64,000 bases of DNA from Bacillus sp. OV166. GTDB lineage: Bacteria; Bacillota; Bacilli; Bacillales; Cytobacillaceae. A model generated the notes under the pieces. The model saw nothing but the letters and a program-made list of their open reading frames with translations, was not told where the DNA came from and did no database searches. The translations under genes were made by a program, and so were the position numbers. This document shows positions 48,493-57,980 of this stretch, piece by piece. The DNA is taken from NCBI RefSeq assembly GCF_900177675.1, contig NZ_FXWM01000001.1, positions 4,411,001 to 4,475,000 of the forward strand, given 5' to 3'. How positions within the stretch are numbered: the first letter of the stretch is position 1; every line of letters begins with the position of its first letter.

Positions 48493-49700
48493 TATTCTGC
48501 TGATTCCCCTTCTGGATATAATGGTAAAACCTTATTATAGATTTTAATAACATCTTCTTTGAAAACTTTACGCGGATTATTTGGAATTGTCCCTTTATCT
48601 TCCATTGCATCATGCGCTAAACGATCGACCATTTCCTTTGTAAATTCAATTCCTAAATAACTAAAATCTTTTGGTATATTCAATGATTGATTAAAATCAT
48701 TTAGTAAGTCTACTAGTCGTTCCGCAGCTACTTTATCATTTTCAAACGTTAAAGAAGGATCAAAGATTCTAGCAATATCTGCATATTTTTTATAGTTTGA
48801 GATTAGATTGTGTTTAATAACATAAGGTAATAGAATCGCATTCGCCAGACCATGCGGAACATGGTAAATAGCCGACATCGGATGGGAACAAGAGTGAACA
48901 AGCGCAACACCGCCAAGACCAAAAGCCATGCCAGCGATGGTACTTGCTAGATGTACTTGTGATCTTGCTTCAAGGTTATTAGGATGTGCATAACTTGGCG
49001 GCAAATGATCTTTGAGCATTTTAATTGCTTGTAGGGCTAAGCCATCAGTTATTGGAGTTGAACGTACAGAAGTAAAAGCTTCAAGCGAATGAACCAATGC
49101 ATCAATGCCTGTAGATGCAACTACATGGCGTGGAAGTGAAGTTGTTAACAATGGATCAACAAATGCAATCTTAGGGGCCAATACTGGTGAAGCAACAACA
49201 TATTTCCTACCTGCCTCATGATCAGTGACTACGGAAACAGTCGTTACTTCAGAGCCAGTACCGACTGTTGTAGGAATAGCAAACAATGTTGGAATTTCGT
49301 TAACAACCGGTTTTTCACCACGGCGATAATCAAGGATATGGCCAGGATGACTGACAATTACTCCAACGGCTTTTGAGAAATCCATTGCACTTCCTCCGCC
49401 AACTGCAAGAATCATGTCACATGATTCGGCCTTATATAACTCCGCCCCCTTCATTACAGTTACGGCATGAGGATTTGGCTCGATTTCTGAAAATACGATT
49501 GCATTAATCCCGTTTTCTTTTAAAAGAGATTGTATTTTATTTGGAATTCCAGCTTTAACAAGGCCTGGATCAGTGGCTATAAAAACGTTTGATTTATTGA
49601 ATTCTTTAATTCTTACTGTTAAGCTTTCCTCGACACTGTTTACTCCAAAAATCACATTTGTAGGTAAAGCAGAATTAAAGGTTTGCTGACTTAAATACAT
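48492..49700 (-). CDS. Iron-containing alcohol dehydrogenase
   Basis: A 402-residue group III alcohol dehydrogenase. The NAD-binding VGGGSAMDFSKAVGV (about 100) and the iron-ligand set Asp (STGIDALVHSLEAFTS, about 193), His (LVHSCSHPMSA, about 263) and His (YHVPHGLANAILL, about 277) are present. Known relatives oxidise 4-hydroxybutyrate, butanol, lactaldehyde or omega-hydroxy acids. Translationally linked to the aldehyde dehydrogenase; expected to oxidise the alcohol released from the Baeyer-Villiger ester or lactone. Confidence 0.87.
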   Translation of the reverse strand: MYLSQQTFNSALPTNVIFGVNSVEESLTVRIKEFNKSNVFIATDPGLVKAGIPNKIQSLLKENGINAIVFSEIEPNPHAVTVMKGAELYKAESCDMILAVGGGSAMDFSKAVGVIVSHPGHILDYRRGEKPVVNEIPTLFAIPTTVGTGSEVTTVSVVTDHEAGRKYVVASPVLAPKIAFVDPLLTTSLPRHVVASTGIDALVHSLEAFTSVRSTPITDGLALQAIKMLKDHLPPSYAHPNNLEARSQVHLASTIAGMAFGLGGVALVHSCSHPMSAIYHVPHGLANAILLPYVIKHNLISNYKKYADIARIFDPSLTFENDKVAAERLVDLLNDFNQSLNIPKDFSYLGIEFTKEMVDRLAHDAMEDKGTIPNNPRKVFKEDVIKIYNKVLPLYPEGESAE

Positions 49701-49920
49701 AATTATTTCTCCTATTCCACTCGTTTATTGTTTGATAGTTAGGCAGGGATCGGGAATCAGTGGGATTCATTTTTATTCTCATGATTGCGGCACCCTTTTG
49801 GCTTAATCCAATCATAACTACCATGCAGGTTTGGGTATAATAGTTAATAAAAGAAATTCATTGGGTGATATAACAGTTCATTCACAGCAATCAGCAATGT
49901 AATATATGGTGCAGTGTTTT

Positions 49921-49958
49921 AGAGCCGGGCCGGGCCGGACTGGACTGTCCCCGGCTCC
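49921..49958 (-). terminator. GC-rich terminator after the monooxygenase gene
   Basis: GAGCCGGG pairs with CCCGGCTC; the 3' arm side includes a tandem GGGCC repeat (GCCGGGCCGGGCCGG). The T tract is weak, so strength is uncertain. The rest of 49701-49973 holds no gene. Confidence 0.5.
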
Positions 49959-49973
49959 GTTAGTAGTATTAAT

Positions 49974-51602
49974 TTATTTCACGTTAGCCATGGCACGGTC
50001 GAAAACAAAGCCCTTATAACCCGCCTCTTCCAGGGCCTTTCTGTAGTTCCCTAAGCCTCCCAGATAGAACATGACCGTGTTCTTCTTGCCTGGGATGTTC
50101 GCTCCGAAAATCCACGATTCCCCCTTCGAAAACAGCGTCTGGTCAGAGATCATCCGGCATGTCGTGACCCACTCGTCCTCCGCCTCCTGTGTTGGTTCAA
50201 TGGTGGCAATGGTGTTTTCGACCATGTACTTCACGGTGTCCGCTATCCATTCGACCTGAGTTTCAATGCTAGGCGGTAAGTTGGTAAAAGGGCCGTTTGG
50301 ACCAAGTATCATGAAAAGATTTGGAAAACTGTTATTCGTCATGCCGAGATACCCAGTCGGTCCATCCGCCCACTTATCGCTCATAGTGACACCACCGCGT
50401 CCGCGAATGTCGATCTTGGTATAGTTGCCATCCACCGCGTCGAATCCGGTTGCGTAGATAAGTACGTCCAATTCATACTCGCCATCCGTGGTGCGCACTC
50501 CTTTTGGTGTAATTTCCACGATTGGGTTCTCCTTGACATCGACAAGTGAGACATTGTCTCGGTTAAATGTATTGTAGTAGCCATTGTCACAAAGCGGACG
50601 TTTGGCATATAAACCGGTTGGCATCAACTTGCGTGCCGTTTCAGGGTCCTTAACGATCTCTTGGATTTTCTTGCGGATGAAATTGGCCGCAGCTTCATTA
50701 GCCTCGGGATTGGTGGCAATATCGTTGAAGGTGCTAAACATGAAGCGGAATCCGCCTCCTGTATTCCATGCCTCCTCAAATACACGCTCTTGTTCCTCTT
50801 TCGAAACCTCAACCGCTGATACCGTGCTTTCCTCAAAACCGAAGGCCACGGCTGAGGATTTTGCCTGTTTCCATATTTCTTCGTAATTTTCCTTTATTTC
50901 CGCTTTCACAGCATCGGATTGTACCCTTAATCCAATCGGTACACTGTATTGTGGAGTCCGCTGGAAAACCGTCAGATGCTCGACCTCAGGGGCAATAGCT
51001 ATAATTACCTGAACCCCGGTTGAACCAGTTCCAATGACGCCTACTCGTTTACCCTTCAAGTCAACGCCTGAGCTTGGCCATCTAGCAGTGTGATATTGTT
51101 CACCCTTGAAGGTCTCCCTGCCCTTAAAATTCGGCACATTCGTTGCTGAAAGAAGCCCAAGCCCGGTAACAAGAAACTTCGCAGTGACGGTTTCGCCCTT
51201 ATCAGTGGTGACTTCCCAATAGTTAGTCTCTTCATTGAAATGGGTTGCTGTAACCTTGGTGTTGAACTGATAGCTGCGTCGTAGATCGAAACGGTCAGCA
51301 ACGGTGTTCATATAGGCAAGGATTTCCGGCTGCGTCAGGTAATTGTGCTTCCAATCCCCCTCCTCAAGCAGTTCCTTGTCAAAAGAGAGGCGGTAGAGAA
51401 AGCTCTCGGTATCCGAAAGTGCTCCAGGATAGCGGTTCCAGTACCAAGTGCCGCCGACATCAGAGCCATTATCATAGGCTCGTACGTTTAGGCCAAGTTC
51501 ATTGCGGAGTTTATGAACAGCGTAAAGGCCCCCGAACCCGGCACCAACAACAACCGCATCGAAATCTAACCCTTTTGTCTTATGATTATTGCGTTGATTC
51601 AT
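49974..51602 (-). CDS. Baeyer-Villiger flavin monooxygenase (cyclohexanone/acetone monooxygenase type)
   Basis: A 542-residue class B flavoprotein monooxygenase, the length of cyclohexanone monooxygenase (about 543). FAD-binding VVVGAGFGGLYAVHKL (about 17-32), the second Rossmann GVIGTGSTGVQVI (about 185) and the BVMO fingerprint FKGEQYHTARWP (about 158-169) are present, as are GGTWYWNRYPG and the DVLIYATGFDA segment. It inserts oxygen next to a ketone using NADPH and O2, giving an ester or lactone. The ATG at 51602 is chosen for its GGGGGA site. Directly downstream of an esterase gene, as in AcmA/AcmB acetone catabolism and in cyclic-ketone clusters. Substrate not known. Confidence 0.92.
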   Translation of the reverse strand: MNQRNNHKTKGLDFDAVVVGAGFGGLYAVHKLRNELGLNVRAYDNGSDVGGTWYWNRYPGALSDTESFLYRLSFDKELLEEGDWKHNYLTQPEILAYMNTVADRFDLRRSYQFNTKVTATHFNEETNYWEVTTDKGETVTAKFLVTGLGLLSATNVPNFKGRETFKGEQYHTARWPSSGVDLKGKRVGVIGTGSTGVQVIIAIAPEVEHLTVFQRTPQYSVPIGLRVQSDAVKAEIKENYEEIWKQAKSSAVAFGFEESTVSAVEVSKEEQERVFEEAWNTGGGFRFMFSTFNDIATNPEANEAAANFIRKKIQEIVKDPETARKLMPTGLYAKRPLCDNGYYNTFNRDNVSLVDVKENPIVEITPKGVRTTDGEYELDVLIYATGFDAVDGNYTKIDIRGRGGVTMSDKWADGPTGYLGMTNNSFPNLFMILGPNGPFTNLPPSIETQVEWIADTVKYMVENTIATIEPTQEAEDEWVTTCRMISDQTLFSKGESWIFGANIPGKKNTVMFYLGGLGNYRKALEEAGYKGFVFDRAMANVK

Positions 51603-51686
51603 AATGGTTTTCCCCCTATTTCTTATTTTCAATTTGGTTTTCATTTGTTCACAATCAGCATGACATTGAAAGGTTATTCCTTATTT

Positions 51687-52616
51687 TTACAATGCCCGAT
51701 ACCAAGCTGCAATCCTGCTGACTTCCTCATCTGCTTCAGGAGCGCGCCCGGCCAGGCATGGGAAAACATGCTGCATTCCTTCTACAACTGACAGTGTGGC
51801 TTGTACACCGGCCTCAGTGGCGCGAGTGTGTAGTCGGCGCGCATCGTCCAGCAGCATTTCGGCTCCACCCGCGTTGATGTAAAGCGGTGGAAAGCCATTG
51901 AAATCGGCGTGCAGCGGGTTGGCTAATGGATCACGAGTCTTCGAATTGTCATCACCCATAAACATCCCAATCATTCCTTCGAGCAATGGGACGGTGATTA
52001 GCGCGTCGGTAGCGGAATTGCTCTCAAGCGTGCTGCCGGTTAGTTCCATATCGAGCCATGGCGAGAAAGCAATGACGGCACCTGGAAGCTCAAGACCCAA
52101 TTCACGGAATTTTAGCACCGATGCTACGGCAAGGTTTCCTCCTGCAGAATCGCCGATTGTGCCGATATCCTTTGCCTTAATGCCGGACGCGAGCAAGGCT
52201 TTGTATACAGCAGCAGCATCCTCCAATTGTGCTGGGAAAGGATTCTCCGGGCTACGGCGGTAATCCAATACTACAGAGGACACGCCCAGTGCCTTGGCCA
52301 TATGGCCAGCCAGCTTCCGATGGCTTGTGGAAGATCCTACGGCAAACCCGCCGCCGTGAGTGTAGATTAATACTTTCGATTTGTCGCACCCAATAGGGTA
52401 TGCCCAGATGACATCGACACCACCTACCTTATCCGTCTTATAAGTCACATCCTCAGGCTCAAATGTAGGTTTTTCCCATTCGTCAAAAAGGCTTCGGAAG
52501 TCCGCTATCGTCATGTTCGGATTTGCCTCCATACGGTCGCTCCAATCCTGGTACAATGCCCGCAGGTAATCTGCTTCATTTGATATAATTTTTGTTTTCT
52601 GCTCCATTGATTTCAT
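51687..52616 (-). CDS. Alpha/beta hydrolase (HSL-type esterase/lactonase)
   Basis: A 309-residue hormone-sensitive-lipase-family esterase. Oxyanion-hole HGGGFAVGS (about 90), nucleophile Ser in GDSAGGNLA (about 157), Asp in the DPLANPLHADF region (about 242) and His in MQHVFPCL (about 285). It should hydrolyse the ester or lactone made by the adjacent monooxygenase. First gene after the sigma-54 promoter; AGGAGG precedes the ATG. Its codon use and GC content are higher than the surrounding A/T-rich spacers, as is the monooxygenase, suggesting acquisition as a pair. Confidence 0.88.
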   Translation of the reverse strand: MKSMEQKTKIISNEADYLRALYQDWSDRMEANPNMTIADFRSLFDEWEKPTFEPEDVTYKTDKVGGVDVIWAYPIGCDKSKVLIYTHGGGFAVGSSTSHRKLAGHMAKALGVSSVVLDYRRSPENPFPAQLEDAAAVYKALLASGIKAKDIGTIGDSAGGNLAVASVLKFRELGLELPGAVIAFSPWLDMELTGSTLESNSATDALITVPLLEGMIGMFMGDDNSKTRDPLANPLHADFNGFPPLYINAGGAEMLLDDARRLHTRATEAGVQATLSVVEGMQHVFPCLAGRAPEADEEVSRIAAWYRAL

Positions 52617-52639
52617 AATCGTTTTCCTCCTTTGTTTTT

Positions 52640-52940
52640 TGGCTAATTTTCACCGCTCTTATTGAATGCGGTTTCATTTATGATGAATCACTTAATTAAT
52701 ATGCAATTACCGTGCCAAACTAAATTATGAGGTATTTTCCGCTTTCTCTTTATTTGTGTTTTTTTAAGTGTATTAAATTTGAAGCAACGAATTTTAGAAA
52801 TAAGGGAATGAACCCCTACATATTCAACTATTCTTAATTTTGCGACAACTTTTCTCGCTTTTGCTTCATTAAAGAATTAGCTGAAAATTTAGGTTAATGC
52901 TGTCTGAGGACAATTGCATACAATAACAATAGGAAGCTTT
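52640..52940 (-). repeat. Duplicated promoter region, copy 1
   Basis: About 300 bases upstream of the esterase-monooxygenase operon are about 90 percent identical to 57645-57950, in the same orientation. The match includes the sigma-54 promoter and conserved blocks such as CTACATATTCAACTATTC and TTTTGCGACAACTTTTCTC. Confidence 0.9.
52701..52717 (-). promoter_or_regulatory. Sigma-54 (SigL) promoter of the esterase-monooxygenase operon
   Basis: On the minus strand TGGCACGGTAATTGCAT: perfect -24 TGGCAC, five bases, -12 TTGCAT. It lies 85 bases before the esterase ATG. The same element occurs at 57723-57739. Confidence 0.9.
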
Positions 52941-53064
52941 AGATTAATCTGGCACCCATGTCAAAGATATATGAAAAAAAGAGTTAAGAAACTAAAAGAT
53001 GATTCCTATACTGAATGAGGGCACTGAAAAACATTACTTTTTTAGTGATTTATGTGTTTACATC

Positions 53065-53117
53065 AAAAAAAATAGGCAACTTCTTGTACGATTTCGAACA
53101 TGAAGTTGCCTATTTCT
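53065..53117 (-). terminator. Second terminator downstream of the GntP operon
   Basis: AAATAGGCAACTTC pairs perfectly with GAAGTTGCCTATTT (14 pairs) with a long T run on the minus strand. It lies 350 bases after the permease; no gene is credible between. 53118-53340 holds nothing recognisable. Confidence 0.75.
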
Positions 53118-53349
53118 ATTCTCCTTTACTACTATCCCAATATGGTATACCCCTGAAATATACATTTATAATCATCCTTTCAATATTAATTAGGCAAACA
53201 AGCGAACTGCTGCCCTTTGTTATGAATGTGGAACCAACTTACCATACACAGGAAGCTCTATTTTTTTATTGGCCTTTTTAGTTTTTTGGGGAATTTTTTC
53301 CTTTACCAATTGCAAACAAGAAATTCCAAGATTAAATTTTATTTATAGC

Positions 53350-53392
53350 AAAGAGGGCATCTCTTAAAGCTTTGCTTTGAGACACCCTCTTC
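53350..53392 (-). terminator. Hairpin after the GntP permease gene
   Basis: AAGAGGGCATCTC and GAGACACCCTCTT form a long stem with one mismatch. There is no clear T run, so it may be a weak terminator or an RNA-stabilising hairpin. Confidence 0.5.
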
Positions 53393-53467
53393 AATATTAG
53401 TATGTTTATATTTTTGATTGTTTAATTTAGGAAAAATCAATCTAAGCTTTTCATCACTACATGCAAA

Positions 53468-54916
53468 TTATACAATGCCTGTTAAAGTATAGAAGACGAT
53501 GATGAATGCTACCGCAAGTGTTTTAATAATAGTGATTGCAAAAATATCCTTGTATGCTTCCTTATGTGTAAGTCCAGTTACGGCAAGCAGGGTAATGATA
53601 CCTCCATTGTGTGGAAGAGTATCCATACCACCAGATGCCATAGAAATAATACGGTGCATAACTTCTGGTGGGATATTAAATTGAGCAGCGGAAGCCAAAT
53701 ACTTCTCAGACATAACACTTAAAGCAATACTCATCCCTCCAGATGCAGAACCCGTAACACCCGCTAAGACGTTTGTCGTCACGGCTCCATTAACTAGAGG
53801 GTTGGTGAAAGCACCAGAGATTGCATGCTGAACAGCCGCAAATCCTGGCAAAGCTGCAATTACTGCACCAAAACCATATTCTGCCGCGGTATTCATAGTA
53901 GCAAGCAAAGATCCACCTATTCCAACGTTCAAGTTTTTTTGAAAATTAGTTTTAACTGCGTTAAAGTTAAGTGCTATTGTCGATATAATTCCGATTAATA
54001 GTGCAATTTCAACTGACCAAATTCCAACTACTGAAGACAGATTAACTGACCCATAAGCTTTCAACCCAATCGCTGAAAAATCAAAGCCATTTTCATACCA
54101 TTTAGGAATGGAAACAGTAAAAAGTTTATTCATGATCCCGACCAATACAAGTGGTAGAAAAGCAAGCCAATCTTTTGCACTAACGGCGTCAAGCGACATC
54201 TTCTTGTTTACTTCAAATTCTTCGTTTTCAACTGCGAGACTTGCTGCCATTTCAGATTCTCCTGCTTGTATTTTACCGAAGTAACCTTCTCCAGCAGTAG
54301 CAGCTTTACGACGACATCTTTCAAGATATAACATACCTACTACAATGATGAAAAGAGAACCGATAATACCTAAAGTAGGTGCTGCATAGATATCTGTTTT
54401 AAAGAAAGTGGTCGGAATAACATTTTGAATTTGCGGTGTACCTGGCAAAGCATCCATAGTAAAGGTAAAGGCTCCAAGTGCAATTGTACCAGGAATAAGC
54501 CGCTTAGGAATATTTGTTTTTTGGAACAACTGTTTAGCAAATGGAAAAACGGCAAACACAACAACAAACACACTAACTCCACTATAGGTAAGAATAGCGC
54601 ACATAATTACAATTGCTAGAATAGCACGTTTTGCTCCAACCATACGTATAACGAGCTTAGCTATTTTATTAGCTAATCCTGATATTTCAATCACTTTTCC
54701 AAAGATGGCCCCCAATAGGAATACAGGAAAATAGTTTTTAATGAAATCAACCATTTTCACCATAAAAATATTAGAAAAGAACGGTAAAACATGTCCAGGT
54801 TCTGTTAAGAATACAGCGAGTAAAGCACAAATTGGTGCAAACAAAATCACGGAAAATCCTTTATAGGCCACAAATATTAATAACCCTAAAGACAAAAGAA
54901 TAACGATTATGTCCAT
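53468..54916 (-). CDS. GntP family permease
   Basis: A 482-residue, about 12-TM permease of the GntP/gluconate:H+ symporter family. Recognisable segments: FLLGAIFGKVIEISGLA (about 67), the DALPGTPQIQNVIP loop (about 155), GSASGGMSIALS (about 385) and SMASGGMDTLPHNGGIITLL near the C-terminus. The ATG at 54916 follows GGGAGG. It is the last gene of the sigma-54 operon with the ADC-like, SDR and dehydrogenase genes, so it probably imports that pathway's hydroxy-acid or keto-acid substrate. Confidence 0.88.
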   Translation of the reverse strand: MDIIVILLSLGLLIFVAYKGFSVILFAPICALLAVFLTEPGHVLPFFSNIFMVKMVDFIKNYFPVFLLGAIFGKVIEISGLANKIAKLVIRMVGAKRAILAIVIMCAILTYSGVSVFVVVFAVFPFAKQLFQKTNIPKRLIPGTIALGAFTFTMDALPGTPQIQNVIPTTFFKTDIYAAPTLGIIGSLFIIVVGMLYLERCRRKAATAGEGYFGKIQAGESEMAASLAVENEEFEVNKKMSLDAVSAKDWLAFLPLVLVGIMNKLFTVSIPKWYENGFDFSAIGLKAYGSVNLSSVVGIWSVEIALLIGIISTIALNFNAVKTNFQKNLNVGIGGSLLATMNTAAEYGFGAVIAALPGFAAVQHAISGAFTNPLVNGAVTTNVLAGVTGSASGGMSIALSVMSEKYLASAAQFNIPPEVMHRIISMASGGMDTLPHNGGIITLLAVTGLTHKEAYKDIFAITIIKTLAVAFIIVFYTLTGIV

Positions 54917-54969
54917 AATACCTCCCATTTGACAGTGAATTATTTGTATTAAAATATAGCTTTACTACT

Positions 54970-55866
54970 TTATCGTATTAGGGTAGATGATTTCTGGATA
55001 TACCCATTATTTACAGAAATCTTGTCTAATTCTTCATCTATTTCCCTATGCAATACATCCATTGAATCGATTAACAAACTTGAAGTTAATGCACCAAGAG
55101 GTAAAGAAAGTTGGTTTTTAGAACATTCCTTAATGATAGCCATTAAATCCTTGTACAAAGCACCCAGTGTGGCTTCTGGTTTCCATTTACTGACTTCACC
55201 CCAATGATTGACAACCCAACTGCTGCCTGTACTTACGCTTAATAGCTTCAAAATTTCGTCTTGGGGCAGACTATATTTTTGTCCAAATCTAAGCCCTTCT
55301 GCCATACCTGTGACATTAATACCTACAATTAAATTATTGACAAGTTTTGCTGATTGTCCTGCTCCACTTTCTTTTCCAAAATAAAAAATATTCTCGCCTA
55401 CTGCTTCGAAGTAACGATTACACTTTTTAACTACATCTTCTGCACCGGAAGTCATAATCGATAATGTAGCAGTTTCTGCTCCGGACTTACCCCCACTTAC
55501 AGGAGCATCTACCAAATGAAATCCCATTTTTTCAACTTTTTCATCTAACTCTTTCACAGTTGTAGGATCTAGAGTACTCATAATGATGATGGTCAGTCCC
55601 CGTTTATCCGCTGAAGTGATCCCTTGTTCCCCGAAAATAACATCTTTTGTCTGTTCTGCAGTTCTTACTAAAGATATTATAGAGCCGTCTGAGTTTTCAG
55701 CCACTTCTTTTATTGAATCGCAACAGATAATTCCTTGTTGCTGTGCTGTTTTGAGGGCCTTTTCATTTGTATCATAGGCAAATACTTTGAAACCCGATTT
55801 CTGTAAATTTATTGCTATAGGCAGCCCTATTTCACCCAAACCTATAAAACCGATTTTATCACTCAT
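54970..55866 (-). CDS. NAD(P)-dependent 3-hydroxyisobutyrate dehydrogenase-family oxidoreductase
   Basis: A 298-residue beta-hydroxyacid dehydrogenase. Cofactor loop IGFIGLGEIGLPIA (4-17), substrate-binding DAPVSGGKSGAETATL (about 117), catalytic Lys in GAGQSAKLVNNLIV (about 168). Relatives oxidise 3-hydroxyisobutyrate or reduce tartronate semialdehyde. The ATG at 55866 follows AAGGAGG; the open frame upstream is untranslated spacer. A close paralogue starts at 63532. Third gene of the sigma-54 operon. Confidence 0.88.
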   Translation of the reverse strand: MSDKIGFIGLGEIGLPIAINLQKSGFKVFAYDTNEKALKTAQQQGIICCDSIKEVAENSDGSIISLVRTAEQTKDVIFGEQGITSADKRGLTIIIMSTLDPTTVKELDEKVEKMGFHLVDAPVSGGKSGAETATLSIMTSGAEDVVKKCNRYFEAVGENIFYFGKESGAGQSAKLVNNLIVGINVTGMAEGLRFGQKYSLPQDEILKLLSVSTGSSWVVNHWGEVSKWKPEATLGALYKDLMAIIKECSKNQLSLPLGALTSSLLIDSMDVLHREIDEELDKISVNNGYIQKSSTLIR

Positions 55867-56006
55867 TATAAAAACCTCCTTAATAATTACTTTTTTCACT
55901 TGCGAACCCAAACAGTCTATTTAGGTTCGCTTTCAACTAGCACGTAATTTGGGCTTTACAAGGAGTAGCAGGCAGAATAGGCTTGTTAACCTTGCGAAGC
56001 GTTAAA

Positions 56007-56765
56007 TCAATTTGCCGTATATCCACCATCAACAGGTAACACGATTCCATTGACGTTTGGGCTATAAGAGCTACAAAGCCAAACAACAGCTTCCGCAATA
56101 TCGGTTGGATTTCCAGGTTTTTTCCTTGGAGTTCTGGCAATCAATGATTGTGATTCAATTCCTAACGTCTTTTCCGCTGCCTCTGTCGCAATGAAACCTG
56201 GAGCAACCGCATTGATACGAATCCCTTGTTCCGCATACTCACTGGCTGCAGTCATCGTCAGACTTATAACACCTGCTTTGCTTGCAGCATAAGCAGAACG
56301 TTCTGGCACACCCGTCATTCCAAAAATCGAGGCGGTGTTCACAATCGCGCCCTGTGTCTTTAAAATCCATGGAATTTGATATTTCATGCCAAAGAAAACC
56401 CCGGTCAGATTGACATCTATGACCCTTTGCCAATCCGACTCATCAAGATCTGCTATCTTATCAACGGCACGTATCCCTGCATTGTTATGGGCAAAGTCAA
56501 GACGACCAAAGGCTGAAATCGCAGTCTTTATAGCGTTTTCAACGGACTGGGAATCAGCAACATTAGTACGGACGTAAATCCCCTTGCTCCCTAACTTTTC
56601 AATAGCAGAAAGAGTCTCATCTCCGTGTTCATCAAGGTCGCAAACGACAATATTTGCCCCGCGGCGAGCAAACGCCAATGCAGTGGCTTGCCCGATTCCT
56701 CTTACGGAACCAGTAATTAACGCAACTTTACCTTCGAATTCATCTGAGATTTTTGTCATTTCCAT
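56007..56765 (-). CDS. Short-chain dehydrogenase/reductase (SDR)
   Basis: A 252-residue classical SDR. Cofactor motif TGSVRGIG (19-26), NNAG (about 94), Ser and YxxxK in TASIFGMTGVPERSAYAASK (about 145-164), and the closing VDGGYTAN. It interconverts an alcohol and a ketone, so it could feed the Baeyer-Villiger step. Second gene of the sigma-54 operon, 23 bases after the ADC-like gene. Confidence 0.88.
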   Translation of the reverse strand: MEMTKISDEFEGKVALITGSVRGIGQATALAFARRGANIVVCDLDEHGDETLSAIEKLGSKGIYVRTNVADSQSVENAIKTAISAFGRLDFAHNNAGIRAVDKIADLDESDWQRVIDVNLTGVFFGMKYQIPWILKTQGAIVNTASIFGMTGVPERSAYAASKAGVISLTMTAASEYAEQGIRINAVAPGFIATEAAEKTLGIESQSLIARTPRKKPGNPTDIAEAVVWLCSSYSPNVNGIVLPVDGGYTAN

Positions 56766-56788
56766 GTCTTATGTCTCCTTCGTAATCA

Positions 56789-57577
56789 TTATTTTTGCAA
56801 TTGGGCTTCGACTTCCTCGGTTTTTGAAGGTGATATTGATTCCCCATCAAGATAATTGTAGATACGAGTCGCTGTTGAAACCGTAAGGTCGGTTAAGATA
56901 TGGGATGCATGTATCACCTCAAGTACAGGAAGATCAGCCATCGGAGCAAGGGCGTGGTCAAATAATTGTAAACGAGCCGGGCCCGTCCATGCTTCTTTGA
57001 TGGTTAAATCAGTAATTTGTGTACGAAGGAGTTCACATACTTTAAGCTTTCCATCAAAATCCGGCACGATTTTAAGCATAAACGTCGGTTTCATAATTTC
57101 TTCTCGAGCTTGATCAAATTCAAGAGGTTGATGCTTGTAACCCATAGTTGCATTGGCTATACGCAAGCTTCCATATTCAACCGTGCCAACAAGTGTGTCT
57201 GAATCAATAAATAAGCGGGGAGACCCAAGCTTTTTAGGATAAGCACTTGCTTCACGCCCGACAGCAATGGCAGGATGATTATCTACATACATACAATGTG
57301 AATACTCTCCCTTTATACCGTTATATGTAACTGGTATCACCTGGCCTGATTCTGTATAACGACCGAGTCCAGTCGCATCTGGCATATACATGATTTCAAA
57401 CTTTACCAAGGGTTCTTCTACTTCTAATGGTTCGGGAACAATCCTTTTTAAGGCGTCGAGATCGGTACGATAGGTAATATTTAGGTACTCACGGTTATTA
57501 AATTTAAAGGGTCCTCGCGGAAAGGCGGGCCCGCCTAGTGGGGTAGTTATTTGTTTTAGAACATCTTTTTTCAACAT
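56789..57577 (-). CDS. Acetoacetate decarboxylase family protein
   Basis: A 262-residue ADC-fold protein. The Schiff-base lysine region REASAYPKKLGSP (about 109-121) is intact, with the adjacent lysine pair that lowers its pKa in true acetoacetate decarboxylase; the N-terminal PRGPFKFNNREYLNITYRTD and GLGRYTESGQVIP are also family features. It would decarboxylate acetoacetate, or a related beta-keto acid, to a ketone such as acetone. First gene of the operon under the second sigma-54 promoter, which makes ketone supply to the monooxygenase plausible. Confidence 0.88.
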   Translation of the reverse strand: MLKKDVLKQITTPLGGPAFPRGPFKFNNREYLNITYRTDLDALKRIVPEPLEVEEPLVKFEIMYMPDATGLGRYTESGQVIPVTYNGIKGEYSHCMYVDNHPAIAVGREASAYPKKLGSPRLFIDSDTLVGTVEYGSLRIANATMGYKHQPLEFDQAREEIMKPTFMLKIVPDFDGKLKVCELLRTQITDLTIKEAWTGPARLQLFDHALAPMADLPVLEVIHASHILTDLTVSTATRIYNYLDGESISPSKTEEVEAQLQK

Positions 57578-57644
57578 AATGCTTTACACCCTTTCGTTTT
57601 TTACTGTTTTCACTAGGTATTGCTATAATTGTTTTCCTCCTTCA

Positions 57645-57950
57645 TTTTTTGGCTAATTTTCGCCTTTTTTAATGAATGCGGTTTCATTTATTAAGCCTTC
57701 TTAGATGGATCACTTAATTAATATGCAATTACCGTGCCAAACTAAATTTTGAGGTTTTTCCTATTTCTTTTTATTTGTGTTTTTTTAAGTGTAGTAAATT
57801 TGAAGAAACGAATTTTAGAAATAAGGGAAATGACCCCCTACATATTCAACTATTCTTAATTTTGCGACAACTTTTCTCACTTTTGCTCCATTAAAGAATT
57901 AGCTGAAAATTTAGGTTAATGCCGTATGGGGACAATTGTATACAATAACA
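57645..57950 (-). repeat. Duplicated promoter region, copy 2
   Basis: Second copy of the 300-base region found at 52640-52940, here upstream of the ADC-like operon. The copies differ mainly by point changes and a short indel next to TTTCATTTAT. Confidence 0.9.
57723..57739 (-). promoter_or_regulatory. Sigma-54 (SigL) promoter of the ADC-like operon
   Basis: TGGCACGGTAATTGCAT on the minus strand, identical to the element at 52701-52717, with the -24 and -12 blocks at the required spacing. Confidence 0.9.
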
Positions 57951-57980
57951 AAAAGGAGGCTTTGGAAAGCCTCCTTTTTG
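57950..57980 (-). terminator. Terminator of the sigma-54 activator gene
   Basis: AAAAAGGAGGCTTT pairs with AAAGCCTCCTTTTT around two bases. It isolates the activator gene from the sigma-54 operon downstream. Confidence 0.85.

Noticed and set aside
53015..53281. 88-codon frame on the plus strand
   Set aside because: It reads through a strong minus-strand terminator hairpin, has no ribosome site and no recognisable domain.
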